Below are positions 54,268 to 62,681 of a stretch of 64,000 nucleotides of DNA, piece after piece. The stretch is taken from the NCBI RefSeq assembly GCF_000519265.1, contig NZ_KI912608.1:757665-821664 (forward strand), in the 5' to 3' direction. Made by a program: the position numbers and the translations under genes. Source of the stretch: Desulfonatronum lacustre DSM 10312 (GTDB taxonomy: Bacteria; Desulfobacterota; Desulfovibrionia; Desulfovibrionales; Desulfonatronaceae). Below the pieces are notes generated by a model that made no database searches, was not told the origin of the DNA, and worked only from the letters and a program-made list of their open reading frames with translations. Within the stretch, counting starts at the first letter, position 1; the number at the start of each line of letters is the position of its first letter.

Positions 54268-55446
54268 ATGACCACCATCACTCAACAAATCGTAAAAGAG
54301 CACAAGCCCGAGAGCATGGAGGAACTGTTGGCCAAGACCGTGGAGTTGGATGCTTCGGATTTGCATCTGACCTATGGCGAGCCGCCGGTGTTCCGGATTG
54401 GCGGGGATCTGCGGCCCATGAGTTGCGAGGCGTATGCGCATGAGGAGATTCGGGGTTTGCTTGATCAGGTCATGCCGCCGCGCTACGCGACGGTGCTGGA
54501 GGAGAAGCGCTCTGTGGACTTTGCCGTGAGCAGCTCCTCGGTGGGACGGTTTCGGTTCGCGGCCTATTATCAACGCGGGGCCTTGTCTCTGGCCATCCGC
54601 CTTCTGGCCAAGGGCATCCCGGATTTTCAGAGCCTGGGCCTGCCGCAGAGCATGGCCCGGCTGCCCACGTTCCGGGACGGGCTGGTGCTGGTCACCGGCG
54701 TGACCGGCTCGGGCAAGTCCACCACCCTGGCGGCGATCATCGACGCCATCAACCGGGCGGAGCGCAAGAACATCATCACGGTGGAGGACCCCATCGAGTA
54801 CGTGCACCAGAACTGCAACTGCATCATCAATCAGCGGGAGCTGCACACGGACGTGCACTCCTTTCCCGACGCGCTGCGCGACTCCCTGCGCGCGGACCCG
54901 GACGTGATCCTGGTGGGCGAAATCCGGGACCTGGACACCATGCGCACCGCGATCATGGCCGCGGAAACCGGGCACCTGGTTTTTTCCACCCTGCACTCCA
55001 AGGATGCCATGTCCAGCGTGAACCGCATGGTGGGTTCGTTCCCGGCCGGGGAACAGACCCAGATCCGGCAGCAGCTTTCCTCCACCCTGCGGGCCGTGGT
55101 CTCCCAGCGGCTTTTGCTTCGGGCGGACAAGTGCGGACGGGTTCCGGCGGTGGAATTGATGTTCGCCACCACGGGCATTTCGAACCTGATCCGGCTGGCC
55201 AAGGACGACATGATCTACTCGGCCATCGAAACCGGCCAGTGCGACGGCATGCAGACCATGGAGCAATCCCTCGTCGGCCTGATGGAGACCGGATTGATCT
55301 CCAGCGAGACGGCCCTGCTTTCGGCCAAGAACCAGGAAATGATGCGCAATCGCCTGACTTTGCGCGGCCTTCTGAATACCGGGACGTGTACGTCCAGGAG
55401 CCGGGTTCGTCCGGTGCCTTCAAGTGTCGGAAATGGAGCCAGATAG
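54268..55446 (+). CDS. pilT: PilT-like pilus retraction ATPase
   Basis: 392 residues. Walker A TGVTGSGKSTTLAAI with K150, Asp box TVEDPIEYVH, Walker B DALRDSLRADPDVILVGEIR and His box TGHLVFSTLH are complete. The N-terminal PAS-like domain includes ASDLHLTYGEPPVFRIGGDL, typical of PilT/PilU. It lacks the C4 zinc motif of PilB. It powers pilus disassembly. The ATG follows repeat R8 with no Shine-Dalgarno sequence. The C-terminal ~35 residues are atypical. Confidence 0.9.
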   Translation: MTTITQQIVKEHKPESMEELLAKTVELDASDLHLTYGEPPVFRIGGDLRPMSCEAYAHEEIRGLLDQVMPPRYATVLEEKRSVDFAVSSSSVGRFRFAAYYQRGALSLAIRLLAKGIPDFQSLGLPQSMARLPTFRDGLVLVTGVTGSGKSTTLAAIIDAINRAERKNIITVEDPIEYVHQNCNCIINQRELHTDVHSFPDALRDSLRADPDVILVGEIRDLDTMRTAIMAAETGHLVFSTLHSKDAMSSVNRMVGSFPAGEQTQIRQQLSSTLRAVVSQRLLLRADKCGRVPAVELMFATTGISNLIRLAKDDMIYSAIETGQCDGMQTMEQSLVGLMETGLISSETALLSAKNQEMMRNRLTLRGLLNTGTCTSRSRVRPVPSSVGNGAR

Positions 55447-55449
55447 ACC

Positions 55450-57120
55450 ATGATGACTCGCGGCGACCGCTTCGGCGGCTACCTGGTCCAGCAGGGCCTG
55501 ATCACCGGGGAGAACCTGGAGCATGTTCTGTCCGTACAGCGGGTGGTCCAGGAAAAGATCGGTCAGTTGCTGGTCCGGGAAGGATTGCTCTCCGAGGATC
55601 AGGTGATGCGGGCCTTGTCCGAGTTCACCAAGATTCCCCTGTACATCGGAAACGGGACGCCCTCGGATCCTCGTGTGGTGCGCCTGATTCCCGAAAAAAT
55701 GGCTCGCCGGGCCGGGGTGATGCCCTTGATGCGCAACGAGGCCAATGAACTCTTGCTGGCCTGCAACGGACCGGTGCCCCGGGCCATGCTCCAGAATATT
55801 TCCCGCCTGGTCCGTGCCCCGGTGCGTCTGGTTCTGGTCACGGAGCGGCAACTGCGCAAGCTCCAGCAGATGGCCTACGCCCGGGAATTCGACACCACGA
55901 TCGACTTCCGGACTCAGGCGGTGAACGGTGAAGATCTGAACGTGGTGGTGGAGCTGCTGGAGAAGCTGATGGTCCGGGCCATTTCCCAGAACAACGTGTC
56001 GGACATTCACTTTGAACCGGAAATGGACGGCTTTCTGGTCCGCTTTCGCGAGGACGGGATGCTGCGCCGGGTGGAGTCCCTGCCCGCGGCCATGGGCCAA
56101 AAGCTGATCTCCCGGATCAAGGTTCTGGCCAACCTGGATATAGCTGAGCGCCGTGCGCCTCAGGACGGCTCCTTCGCCTTCCAGCCCACGCGGCTGAAGG
56201 TTGAGGTGGAGGCCGTGAACCTGCGCGTGTCCATCCTGCCGGTGAACTACGGCGAAAAAGCCGTACTCCGGCTGCTGCCGCCCCACGACGAGGAAGTCCG
56301 GCTGGACTCCCTGGGCATGGATGAGAAGAGTCTGACCAGATTCAAGTCCATCCTGCGCTCCCCGCATGGTCTGATCCTGGTCACCGGCCCCACGGGATCG
56401 GGGAAGTCCACGACCCTGTACGGGGCCCTGCAACTGCTGCGCTCGGATACGACGAACATCACCTCCCTGGAAGATCCGGTGGAACTGACCCTGCGCGGGG
56501 TGAACCAGACCCAGGTGGACGGCGGCGTGCGGCTGGACTTCGCCTCCGGGCTGCGGTCCATCCTGCGCCAGGACCCGGACATCATCATGGTCGGCGAGAT
56601 CCGGGACACGGACACCCTACGGGTCTCCCTGCGGGCCTCCATCACCGGCCACCTGGTGCTCTCCACCCTGCACACCAACGACGCGCCCAGCTCCTTTTCC
56701 CGGCTCCTGGACATGGGCGGGGAGTCCTTCCTGGTGGCCGTCTCGGCCCGGGCCATCCTGGCCCAGCGCCTGGTGCGCCTGGTCTGCGCCCACTGCAAGC
56801 AACCCCGGCCCGTGAACCGGGCCGAACTGGACATGCTGGGCCTGCGGGACACGCCCGAGGGCGCGTTCATGATCCACCGTTCGCTCAATGGCTGCGAGCT
56901 GTGCAACCACAAGGGCTACAGCGGCCGGGTCGGCCTGTTCGAACTGCTGGTGGTGGACGAGGAACTGCGCGAACGCATCATGCACGGCGCCACAACCCAC
57001 GAAATCGCCCGCACGGCCAAAGCCGCCGGCAACTACCGCTCCCTGCTGGAAGACGGCGTGGACAAGGTCAAAATGGGTTTGACTACGCCGGAGGAGATTA
57101 TGCGGGTGACGATGGAATAG
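55450..57120 (+). CDS. pilB: PilB/GspE-type assembly ATPase
   Basis: 556 residues: N-terminal MshEN-like domain (FGGYLVQQGLITGENLEHVL), linker, then the ATPase core with Walker A GPTGSGKSTTLYGAL (K319), SLEDPVELTLRGVNQTQV, Walker B ILRQDPDIIMVGEIRD and a C4 zinc site (CAHCKQP ... CELCNHKG). It energises pilus or pseudopilus assembly. It starts 3 bases after the PilT-like gene. Confidence 0.93.
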   Translation: MMTRGDRFGGYLVQQGLITGENLEHVLSVQRVVQEKIGQLLVREGLLSEDQVMRALSEFTKIPLYIGNGTPSDPRVVRLIPEKMARRAGVMPLMRNEANELLLACNGPVPRAMLQNISRLVRAPVRLVLVTERQLRKLQQMAYAREFDTTIDFRTQAVNGEDLNVVVELLEKLMVRAISQNNVSDIHFEPEMDGFLVRFREDGMLRRVESLPAAMGQKLISRIKVLANLDIAERRAPQDGSFAFQPTRLKVEVEAVNLRVSILPVNYGEKAVLRLLPPHDEEVRLDSLGMDEKSLTRFKSILRSPHGLILVTGPTGSGKSTTLYGALQLLRSDTTNITSLEDPVELTLRGVNQTQVDGGVRLDFASGLRSILRQDPDIIMVGEIRDTDTLRVSLRASITGHLVLSTLHTNDAPSSFSRLLDMGGESFLVAVSARAILAQRLVRLVCAHCKQPRPVNRAELDMLGLRDTPEGAFMIHRSLNGCELCNHKGYSGRVGLFELLVVDEELRERIMHGATTHEIARTAKAAGNYRSLLEDGVDKVKMGLTTPEEIMRVTME

Positions 57121-57271
57121 ATGTTGTTTCGTTCGTCGTTCTTTGTTCTTTGTTGGAGTAGCGAGCTTTCTTTTTGCTGTCGTGCGCTGATTTGAATCAA
57201 GAACGAAGAACAAAGAACGAAGAACAGCGGCGTAGCCGCCAACGAAGAACGACGAACAAAGAACGAGAAAA
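57120..57271. repeat. Modular intergenic repeat R9 (heptamer family)
   Basis: Left arm GTTGTTTCGTTCGTCGTTCT (57122-57141 and on to 57156), right arm AAGAACGAAGAACAAAGAAC (57199-57218 and on), centre GCGGCGTAGCCGC (57227-57239), then ACGAAGAACGACGAACAAAG. It spans the whole gap between the PilB and PilC genes; the last arm ends 5 bases before the ATG. Confidence 0.85.
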
Positions 57272-57275
57272 CATC

Positions 57276-58481
57276 ATGCCCTATTTCGACTGCCGCGCCA
57301 TGGATCCGGGCGGGAACATGATTCGGTTGCGCATCGAGGCTGAGAGTCAGGGGGGGGCGGCGGCTGAGGCGCGGGCCAGGGGGGTGACCCTGATATCCTT
57401 GGAAGAGGCCGGGGGCGGCGGCGGTTTTGATGCATTTTCGCCCACGCGGTTTCTGCCCGTGACCACCAAGGACAAGGTGCTTCTGTTTCGGATGCTGGCC
57501 ACATTGGTCAAGTCCGAGGTCACGGTGACCCAGGCCATCCGCATTCTGCACGACCAGACCGATCGGATGAACGTCAAGGCCGTGCTGGCCGAGGTTCTGT
57601 CCAGGGTCGAGGGCGGTTCGCCGCTTTCCGATGCTTTGTCCCACCATCCGCGGGTGTTCTCGCCCATGATGGTCAATCTGATCCGGGCCGGGGAAATGGG
57701 GGGCATCCTGGACACGGTCTTTCAGCGCATCGCCGACTATATTGAACGCCGGTCCAGCTTGCGCAAAAAGCTGATGATGTCCTTCTTTTATCCGGGGATC
57801 GTGCTGGTGGTGGGCCTGGGCGTGGTGGTGTTCATGGTGTTGTTCGTGATTCCCCGGTTCATGGGGCTGATTCAGGGCAAGCTGCCGCCCGTGACCCAGT
57901 TTTTGATGGATTCCACCGCCTTTCTGCAGGACAACGGTCTGAACATGCTCATTGGCCTGGGCGCGGGGATCGGAGCGTTGGCCGTGATGCACGCCGTGCC
58001 CCTGACCAGATACTATCTGGATCGGGGCAAGGTCTATCTGCCGGTGATCGGGCCGATCATCCGCCTGGGCGTGGTGGTCTCCTTTTCGCGAACCTTCAGC
58101 CTGCTCCTGGAGAGCCGGATACCCATGGTGGAAGCCCTGCGGGCCACCAGCGCGACCATCCCGAATACGGCCGTGAACGCATTTTTGGACAGGACCGTGG
58201 ACCGGGTCATGGCCGGAGAGCCGCTTTCCGTCACGCTCAAGGAGAGCTGGGCCTTCACGCCCATCACCATGTCCATGGCCAATATCGGCGAACACTCCGG
58301 CCTGATGAGCGAATCCATGCTCACCGTGGCCGAGGTGCATGAGAAACTGCTGGAGGACAAAATCGCCCGGATGAGCGCCATGGTCGAACCGGCCCTGATC
58401 CTGACCCTTGGCGGCGTGGTCGGGCTGGTGGTCTATGGGCTGATTTCCGGGATGCTGGCCATGTACGCCGGATCGATGTGA
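57276..58481 (+). CDS. pilC: PilC/GspF-type inner-membrane platform protein
   Basis: 401 residues with two T2SF domains and three main membrane segments (GIVLVVGLGVVVFMVLFVIP, GLNMLIGLGAGIGALAVMHA, ALILTLGGVVGLVVYGLISG). Family motifs GGSPLSDALSHHPRVFSPMM and VSFSRTFSLLLESRIPMVEA are clear. It anchors the assembly ATPase. The ATG at 57276 follows repeat R9 and lacks a Shine-Dalgarno sequence. A G8 tract lies near 57350 in codons ~25-27. Confidence 0.93.
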   Translation: MPYFDCRAMDPGGNMIRLRIEAESQGGAAAEARARGVTLISLEEAGGGGGFDAFSPTRFLPVTTKDKVLLFRMLATLVKSEVTVTQAIRILHDQTDRMNVKAVLAEVLSRVEGGSPLSDALSHHPRVFSPMMVNLIRAGEMGGILDTVFQRIADYIERRSSLRKKLMMSFFYPGIVLVVGLGVVVFMVLFVIPRFMGLIQGKLPPVTQFLMDSTAFLQDNGLNMLIGLGAGIGALAVMHAVPLTRYYLDRGKVYLPVIGPIIRLGVVVSFSRTFSLLLESRIPMVEALRATSATIPNTAVNAFLDRTVDRVMAGEPLSVTLKESWAFTPITMSMANIGEHSGLMSESMLTVAEVHEKLLEDKIARMSAMVEPALILTLGGVVGLVVYGLISGMLAMYAGSM

Positions 58482-58488
58482 GGAGGAG

Positions 58489-58648
58489 TCGTTTTTCCGT
58501 TCGTCGTTCTTTGTTCTTCGTTGGAGAGGCGAGGAGGTTGGTTGCTGTAATATCTGAATAAGAATGATGAACAATGAACGAAGAACGCCGAACGAAGAAC
58601 AACCAGCAATGAACAGCGGCGCAGCCGTCGAACGAAGAACAACGAACA
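58489..58648. repeat. Modular intergenic repeat R10 (heptamer family)
   Basis: Left arm CGTTCGTCGTTCTTTGTTCT (58498-58517), right arms AATGAACGAAGAACGCCGAA and CGAACGAAGAACAACGAAC around GCGGCGCAGCCGT (58617-58629). Followed by AAAGGAG and the ATG of the lipoprotein gene. Confidence 0.82.
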
Positions 58649-58665
58649 TTACTAAAGGAGTACAC

Positions 58666-59559
58666 ATGTCGATTCTACGTAATACCGAGATGAAATTGCT
58701 TTTCATTTTTTTTATCTTCGCCATGCTGCTTGGATGCCAGGAGGTTGAGGTTTCGCATAGGACGGGCGGCGGGGCGGAGTCGGACGGCAGCGCCGTTTCG
58801 AAGTGGATGGACGAGTCGTTTCTGCTGGCTTACGCTCGCCGGATGGTCGATACCAAGGAACACGCCGGACGGGTCACGCCGGAATATGTGCTGGAGCATG
58901 TCCTGAATATGGAATCGCTGATTCGCGAGGCCCGGGACCAGGGTCTCACGGAGATGGCGGAATTCCGGCAGGCCGTGCATCAATTCCAGGCCGAACTGTT
59001 GCTGCGTACGTTGCAGCCGGATCTGGTCGCCGAAGTTCCGAGAGAGAGCATTACGGACGAGGATGCCCGGGCCTTTTTCGAGGAGAACATCGGGATGTAC
59101 TCCCTGCCGGACACCTACGCGGCAACCGTTTTCCACACCCTGGATGAAGGCGAAGCGGGCATTCTGGGCGGCGCGGAAGATCGCGAGGCTCTGGACGCGA
59201 TGGCCGAAGACTTACCGGGCGTGGAAGTGTTGGCCCTGGAGCCGATGCCCTTGGGGCGGTTTCCGGGCGAATGGGCGGAATGCCTCCAAGCACTGGAGCT
59301 CGGAGAATGCAGTCCGGTGGTGATGCACGAGGATCGCTTCGCGGTGGTGTGCCTGGAAGATGCGCGGACGAACCGAACGCAGGACTTCGAGCAGCGCAAG
59401 GAATACATCCGCAACGACGTCCTCTACTCCCGCTATCGCGCGGCCTGGGGCGAAGCCTACGAACATCTGCGCGAAAAGCACGGTATTGAGATCGACCCGG
59501 AAGTAGCGGAGCGGTTCAGGGAAAAGGGGGAAGAGATAGAAATGAGGGATGAGAGCTGA
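58666..59559 (+). CDS. SurA/PrsA-like lipoprotein (peptidyl-prolyl isomerase family)
   Basis: 297 residues. Signal FIFFIFAMLLGCQE has a lipobox with Cys21, so it is a lipoprotein. The N-terminal SurA-like helical region (TPEYVLEHVLNMESLIREAR) and the segment ITDEDARAFFEENIGMYSLP, followed by a degenerate parvulin-like domain (ALELGECSPVVMHEDRFAVV), fit periplasmic folding factors. It may assist the secretin or the large pilins. AAAGGAG precedes the ATG at 58666. Confidence 0.75.
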   Translation: MSILRNTEMKLLFIFFIFAMLLGCQEVEVSHRTGGGAESDGSAVSKWMDESFLLAYARRMVDTKEHAGRVTPEYVLEHVLNMESLIREARDQGLTEMAEFRQAVHQFQAELLLRTLQPDLVAEVPRESITDEDARAFFEENIGMYSLPDTYAATVFHTLDEGEAGILGGAEDREALDAMAEDLPGVEVLALEPMPLGRFPGEWAECLQALELGECSPVVMHEDRFAVVCLEDARTNRTQDFEQRKEYIRNDVLYSRYRAAWGEAYEHLREKHGIEIDPEVAERFREKGEEIEMRDES

Positions 59560-59722
59560 GACCTGAGGGGGAAGGGGTTATCTCGTTCGTCGTTCTTTGT
59601 TTTTCGTTGAATAAGCCAACCCTCCCCTGGCCCCTCACAGGAGGGGGATGGTTCACGCTAGATCGGGGGGGCAGGCCTTGGCTCGGTTTCCGACGTCGAA
59701 CGAAGAACGACGAACAATGAAC
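59547..59722. repeat. Modular intergenic repeat R11 (heptamer family)
   Basis: Module GATGAGAGCTGAGACCTGAG (59548-59567), left arm TCGTTCGTCGTTCTTTGTTT (59583-59602), GC palindrome CCCCTGGCCCCTCACAGGAG (59624-59643), right arm GAACGAAGAACGACGAACAA (59698-59717). The first module overlaps the C-terminal codons of the lipoprotein gene. Confidence 0.8.
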
Positions 59723-59739
59723 CAAAAAACGGAGCTACA

Positions 59740-60309
59740 ATGACTGACAATGCAAACGAAATTCTTTCTAACCGCAAAACATGCATCTGGCTGATGCTGG
59801 CCTTGTTGGTGGCTATTTGGGTGGGTGGCGTCGGGAATGCCTGGGGACACAGTACCGAGGGGTTGGTGCGGGCGCAGTTGGACAAGGAGCGGCCGACCTA
59901 CGACGACTTCGCTTTTTTCATCGAACCCTACGTGAACCAGGAGAAGTACAAGGGCGTGCATCAGCCGTACATGGGGCGATTCTACGCTATGGACGACGTG
60001 ATGGAATTACGGCTCGAAGGCCGGGAGGCCGAGGCCACCTTTGAGGTTCTGGACATGCGGGGCAACGACCGCTTTTTGGATACGATGCGCTTCATCCGCG
60101 GCGACGACGGCGTCTGGCGTTACATGGAAGCCGAGGGTGGCCCTCGGGAAGTATACACCTATATTCCGGAATGGCAGCACATCCTGAAGACCAAAGTCCA
60201 ACCCGCAAGCATGATCGGCCTGCCCGTGATGCTGGCGCTGTTGATCTGGTTGCGCTTGCGCCGGAAGAAGGGGCCGAAGCAGGTGGCGGAATCTATCGAG
60301 CCGACGTGA
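59740..60309 (+). CDS. Membrane-anchored hypothetical protein of the pilus cluster
   Basis: 189 residues, not recognised. N-terminal signal/anchor (IWLMLALLVAIWVGGVGNAW), a periplasmic domain of ~120 residues (YDDFAFFIEPYVNQEKYKGV, FRFIRGDDGVWRYME-like strand), and a C-terminal membrane helix (MIGLPVMLALLIWLRL) followed by RRKKG. It is last in the cluster. AACGGAG lies 6 bases before the ATG. Confidence 0.6.
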   Translation: MTDNANEILSNRKTCIWLMLALLVAIWVGGVGNAWGHSTEGLVRAQLDKERPTYDDFAFFIEPYVNQEKYKGVHQPYMGRFYAMDDVMELRLEGREAEATFEVLDMRGNDRFLDTMRFIRGDDGVWRYMEAEGGPREVYTYIPEWQHILKTKVQPASMIGLPVMLALLIWLRLRRKKGPKQVAESIEPT

Positions 60310-60323
60310 ACAAAAGTCTCCGG

Positions 60324-60355
60324 GAGTCTATGGTTCCATGAGTCTATGGTTCCAT
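60324..60355. repeat. Perfect 16-bp tandem duplication
   Basis: GAGTCTATGGTTCCAT occurs twice in direct succession, 15 bases after the preceding stop codon. The rest of the 296-base gap up to 60605 shows nothing else. Confidence 0.85.
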
Positions 60356-60605
60356 CTTCCGTGCGTCGCGGAGCGAATCGCACGAGGGCGGGGCGGGATC
60401 GCTGGAGCAATTCGGGCGAGGCGGGCAATGGCGGATTACCAGTCAAAGAGAAGAGCGCCATGGACCATGCCACGTCCCGTGCCATACTCCGTCGTCCATG
60501 CGAATGTACGATACCCGGCCATCGATTCCAGGTGGTACGATTCGTGCTTTTGGAACAGCCATGCAGAATTTTCCCCTGTTCAACCTCATGACATAGGAGC
60601 GCGGG

Positions 60606-61223
60606 ATGTCGACGCAAGCGATTGATTCGGCAGTATACGGCTATTCCTGGCAGCAGGCCGTCAACTCCGGCCAGACCGCCGAGACGGCTCAACAAACTCG
60701 GACGCAGCAGTCCGGCGCGAGTTCCGGGCAAACCTCTCTCAAGTCCCAGGTTCGGGGGCATATCGAGTCCTTGCTGGAGGACATTCCGAGATCATACGGC
60801 AAGCTTACCTTCCAAGACGTGTTAAACTACAAGGAAAGCCGGGAGAAGGAATGGTCTGACAGCTTCAAGGCGGACATGGCCGCGCTGGGGGTGAACACAA
60901 CGACCTCCCTCAGCCTTAGCCTTGATCCGTCCACGGGGTTGATCGAGGCCAACGGGAACCACCCGGACAAGGCGGTCGTCGATCAATATTTCCTCGACAA
61001 CCCGGACATGGCTGAGATGTTCGAAAAGGACGTGCAGTTAAGCAAGCTGACCGGCATCGCGGAACGCAAGCTTTCCCCCATGGAACTGCGCCAAAGCCTG
61101 AGCATGCAGAATATGGCCGTCTGGTTCGAGTCCTCGCTGTCCAGCTCGTCCCTTTTTGCCGGCGGCGGCATGGTCTTTGGTCAGGCCGGGACAGGCTACG
61201 CCGGTCTGGACCTGCGCGTGTAA
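60606..61223 (+). CDS. Hypothetical Ser/Gln-rich protein
   Basis: 205 residues, not recognised. A Gln/Ser/Thr-rich N-terminus (TAETAQQTRTQQSGASSGQT) is followed by a folded-looking middle (FQDVLNYKESREKEWSDSFK, LGVNTTTSLSLSLDPSTGLI) and a helical part (LTGIAERKLSPMELRQSLSM). There is no signal peptide. Composition recalls proteins exported by flagellar-type systems, but that is speculation. AGGAGCGGG precedes the ATG. Confidence 0.6.
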   Translation: MSTQAIDSAVYGYSWQQAVNSGQTAETAQQTRTQQSGASSGQTSLKSQVRGHIESLLEDIPRSYGKLTFQDVLNYKESREKEWSDSFKADMAALGVNTTTSLSLSLDPSTGLIEANGNHPDKAVVDQYFLDNPDMAEMFEKDVQLSKLTGIAERKLSPMELRQSLSMQNMAVWFESSLSSSSLFAGGGMVFGQAGTGYAGLDLRV

Positions 61224-61229
61224 CCGCCC

Positions 61230-61312
61230 ACCCCCTGGCTCATCCCTGGAGGGGAATGGATTACGGGTCGGCGCGATCAATTCTTCAAGTTTCAGCCCTC
61301 AGGTCTCATCCC
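61230..61312. repeat. Isolated repeat modules (GC palindrome and CTGAGG, inverted)
   Basis: CCCCCTGGCTCATCCCTGGA (61231-61250) and the reverse-oriented CAGCCCTCAGGTCTCATCCC (61291-61310) are the two accessory modules of the heptamer family, here without heptamer arms. Confidence 0.6.
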
Positions 61313-61466
61313 TCTCTTTTGTCACGGATGAGGCAACGGGGTTTTGAGGAGGGTGGCGGCTGGGTTCGAGGCGGCTTCTTCTGATTATCCCAAGCCCGAA
61401 GCTCGCCAGTCATAGCGTCCTCCGTCCATCGGAATTTCGATACGCTTATCCCATACGTTTTGAGGG

Positions 61467-62681
61467 CTATCGCAGTGCCGCGTATTTTGACTTGAGCCGG
61501 ACAACCTTGGGCAGGTAGTTGCGTGTCTCTTGGTACGGCAGATTTCGGACAAGGCGTTCGTACACTTCTTGCGGTGAGGCTGCGTTGATTCTGGCGACGG
61601 CTTGATTGCGGTCGCGGTGGAAGGCTCGCAGCACGTTGCCGCTTCCGGTATTGTATCCCGCGATCGCGCAGTATTCCCGGCTTCTCGGGTTTTGGACCAT
61701 TTTGAGGTATCGGGTGTCGAGGATGTGCAGGTAGGCCGTTCCCATGCGGATGTTGTTTTCGGGAACGAACAGATACTCTCTGGTCGGGGTGCCCGGACGG
61801 CCGTAGAGGAGCTGGTGGCAGTCCCGCCCCGCGGTGGTCGGGACGATCTGCATCAGGCCGTAGGCCGGAACGTGGCTTACGGCGTAGGGATTGAAGCTGC
61901 TTTCCGCCTCCATGATCGCGTAGATCAGGTCCGGGGGCTGGTTGAATCTTCCGGCGTTTCGGATCACGGAATCCTGAAATTTGAACTGCTGTCGGCCCTG
62001 GTATTCCCGGACCATTTCGAAGGCAACGAAATGGACCCGCGAGCGCCCGGACCCGCTTGTTTCGTAGCGTGTCCGGAGCAGGTGGTCCGCATAGCGCTCG
62101 GCTCGCCAGGCCCAGCGGATATTCTGGTTTTCATGGTCCACGACCAGGCCGAAGAGAAAGGGTTGTCCGCCGATTTTGACCTCCTTGTCGCTGAGCAGGT
62201 CCACGGTGGTCGGGTCTTCCGGGGTGAGCAGGGTCGCGACAATGGCATGCCGGAGCGCGTCCCGGGGAGCATCCTGTCTTCTGGTTTCCACGCGGATGCG
62301 TCCGGTTTCAAAGTTCACCACGGCGCGGCTTTGATAGTCGTCGGTGTATTTGACGTACTCGGTTTCCGTGGGAACCTTCCGGTCTTTCCAGTACCGTTGA
62401 ATTTTGCTGATCAGGGTGGAAACCTGACGCCGGACTAGTTGATCGACCTCCGGAACGCCGGATGTCGGAATGTATGCCCCTACGGCCCCGGCCACATCCC
62501 CGGAAAGGGCGCGATGGGTCGATCTGATGCCTTTTTCCACTTCCCGATGCGTACACCCGAAAAGGAGCGCCGTCGGGATCAGGGTGAGGAATGATCGCCG
62601 ATTCAATGTCGGGCTCCACGGTCTTGGGGCAGGTTGGTCATTGGTCACACGTTCCATCTTTTTGAGTAGGAATGTCTCCAT
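61467..62681 (-). CDS. mltC: Membrane-bound lytic transglycosylase C-like lipoprotein
   Basis: About 404 residues. After a short leader comes LTLIPTALLFGCTHREVEKG with a lipobox, then a DUF3393-type domain as in MltC (residues ~60-220) and an SLT domain with catalytic Glu in IMEAESSFNPYAVS, AYGLMQIVP and CAIAGYNTGSGNV. It cleaves peptidoglycan at the outer membrane. Starts at 62681 or 62657 both lie within the end of the upstream kinase gene, so the genes overlap by 20-44 bases. Confidence 0.88.
   Translation of the reverse strand: METFLLKKMERVTNDQPAPRPWSPTLNRRSFLTLIPTALLFGCTHREVEKGIRSTHRALSGDVAGAVGAYIPTSGVPEVDQLVRRQVSTLISKIQRYWKDRKVPTETEYVKYTDDYQSRAVVNFETGRIRVETRRQDAPRDALRHAIVATLLTPEDPTTVDLLSDKEVKIGGQPFLFGLVVDHENQNIRWAWRAERYADHLLRTRYETSGSGRSRVHFVAFEMVREYQGRQQFKFQDSVIRNAGRFNQPPDLIYAIMEAESSFNPYAVSHVPAYGLMQIVPTTAGRDCHQLLYGRPGTPTREYLFVPENNIRMGTAYLHILDTRYLKMVQNPRSREYCAIAGYNTGSGNVLRAFHRDRNQAVARINAASPQEVYERLVRNLPYQETRNYLPKVVRLKSKYAALR

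Noticed and set aside
57033-58724. 563-codon leftward frame under the PilC-like gene
   Set aside because: Antisense of a well-supported T2SF protein and of the flanking repeats.
25288-59722. CRISPR array
   Set aside because: The heptamer repeats look regular, but there are no unique spacers of constant length, no 25-40 bp direct repeats, and no cas genes.
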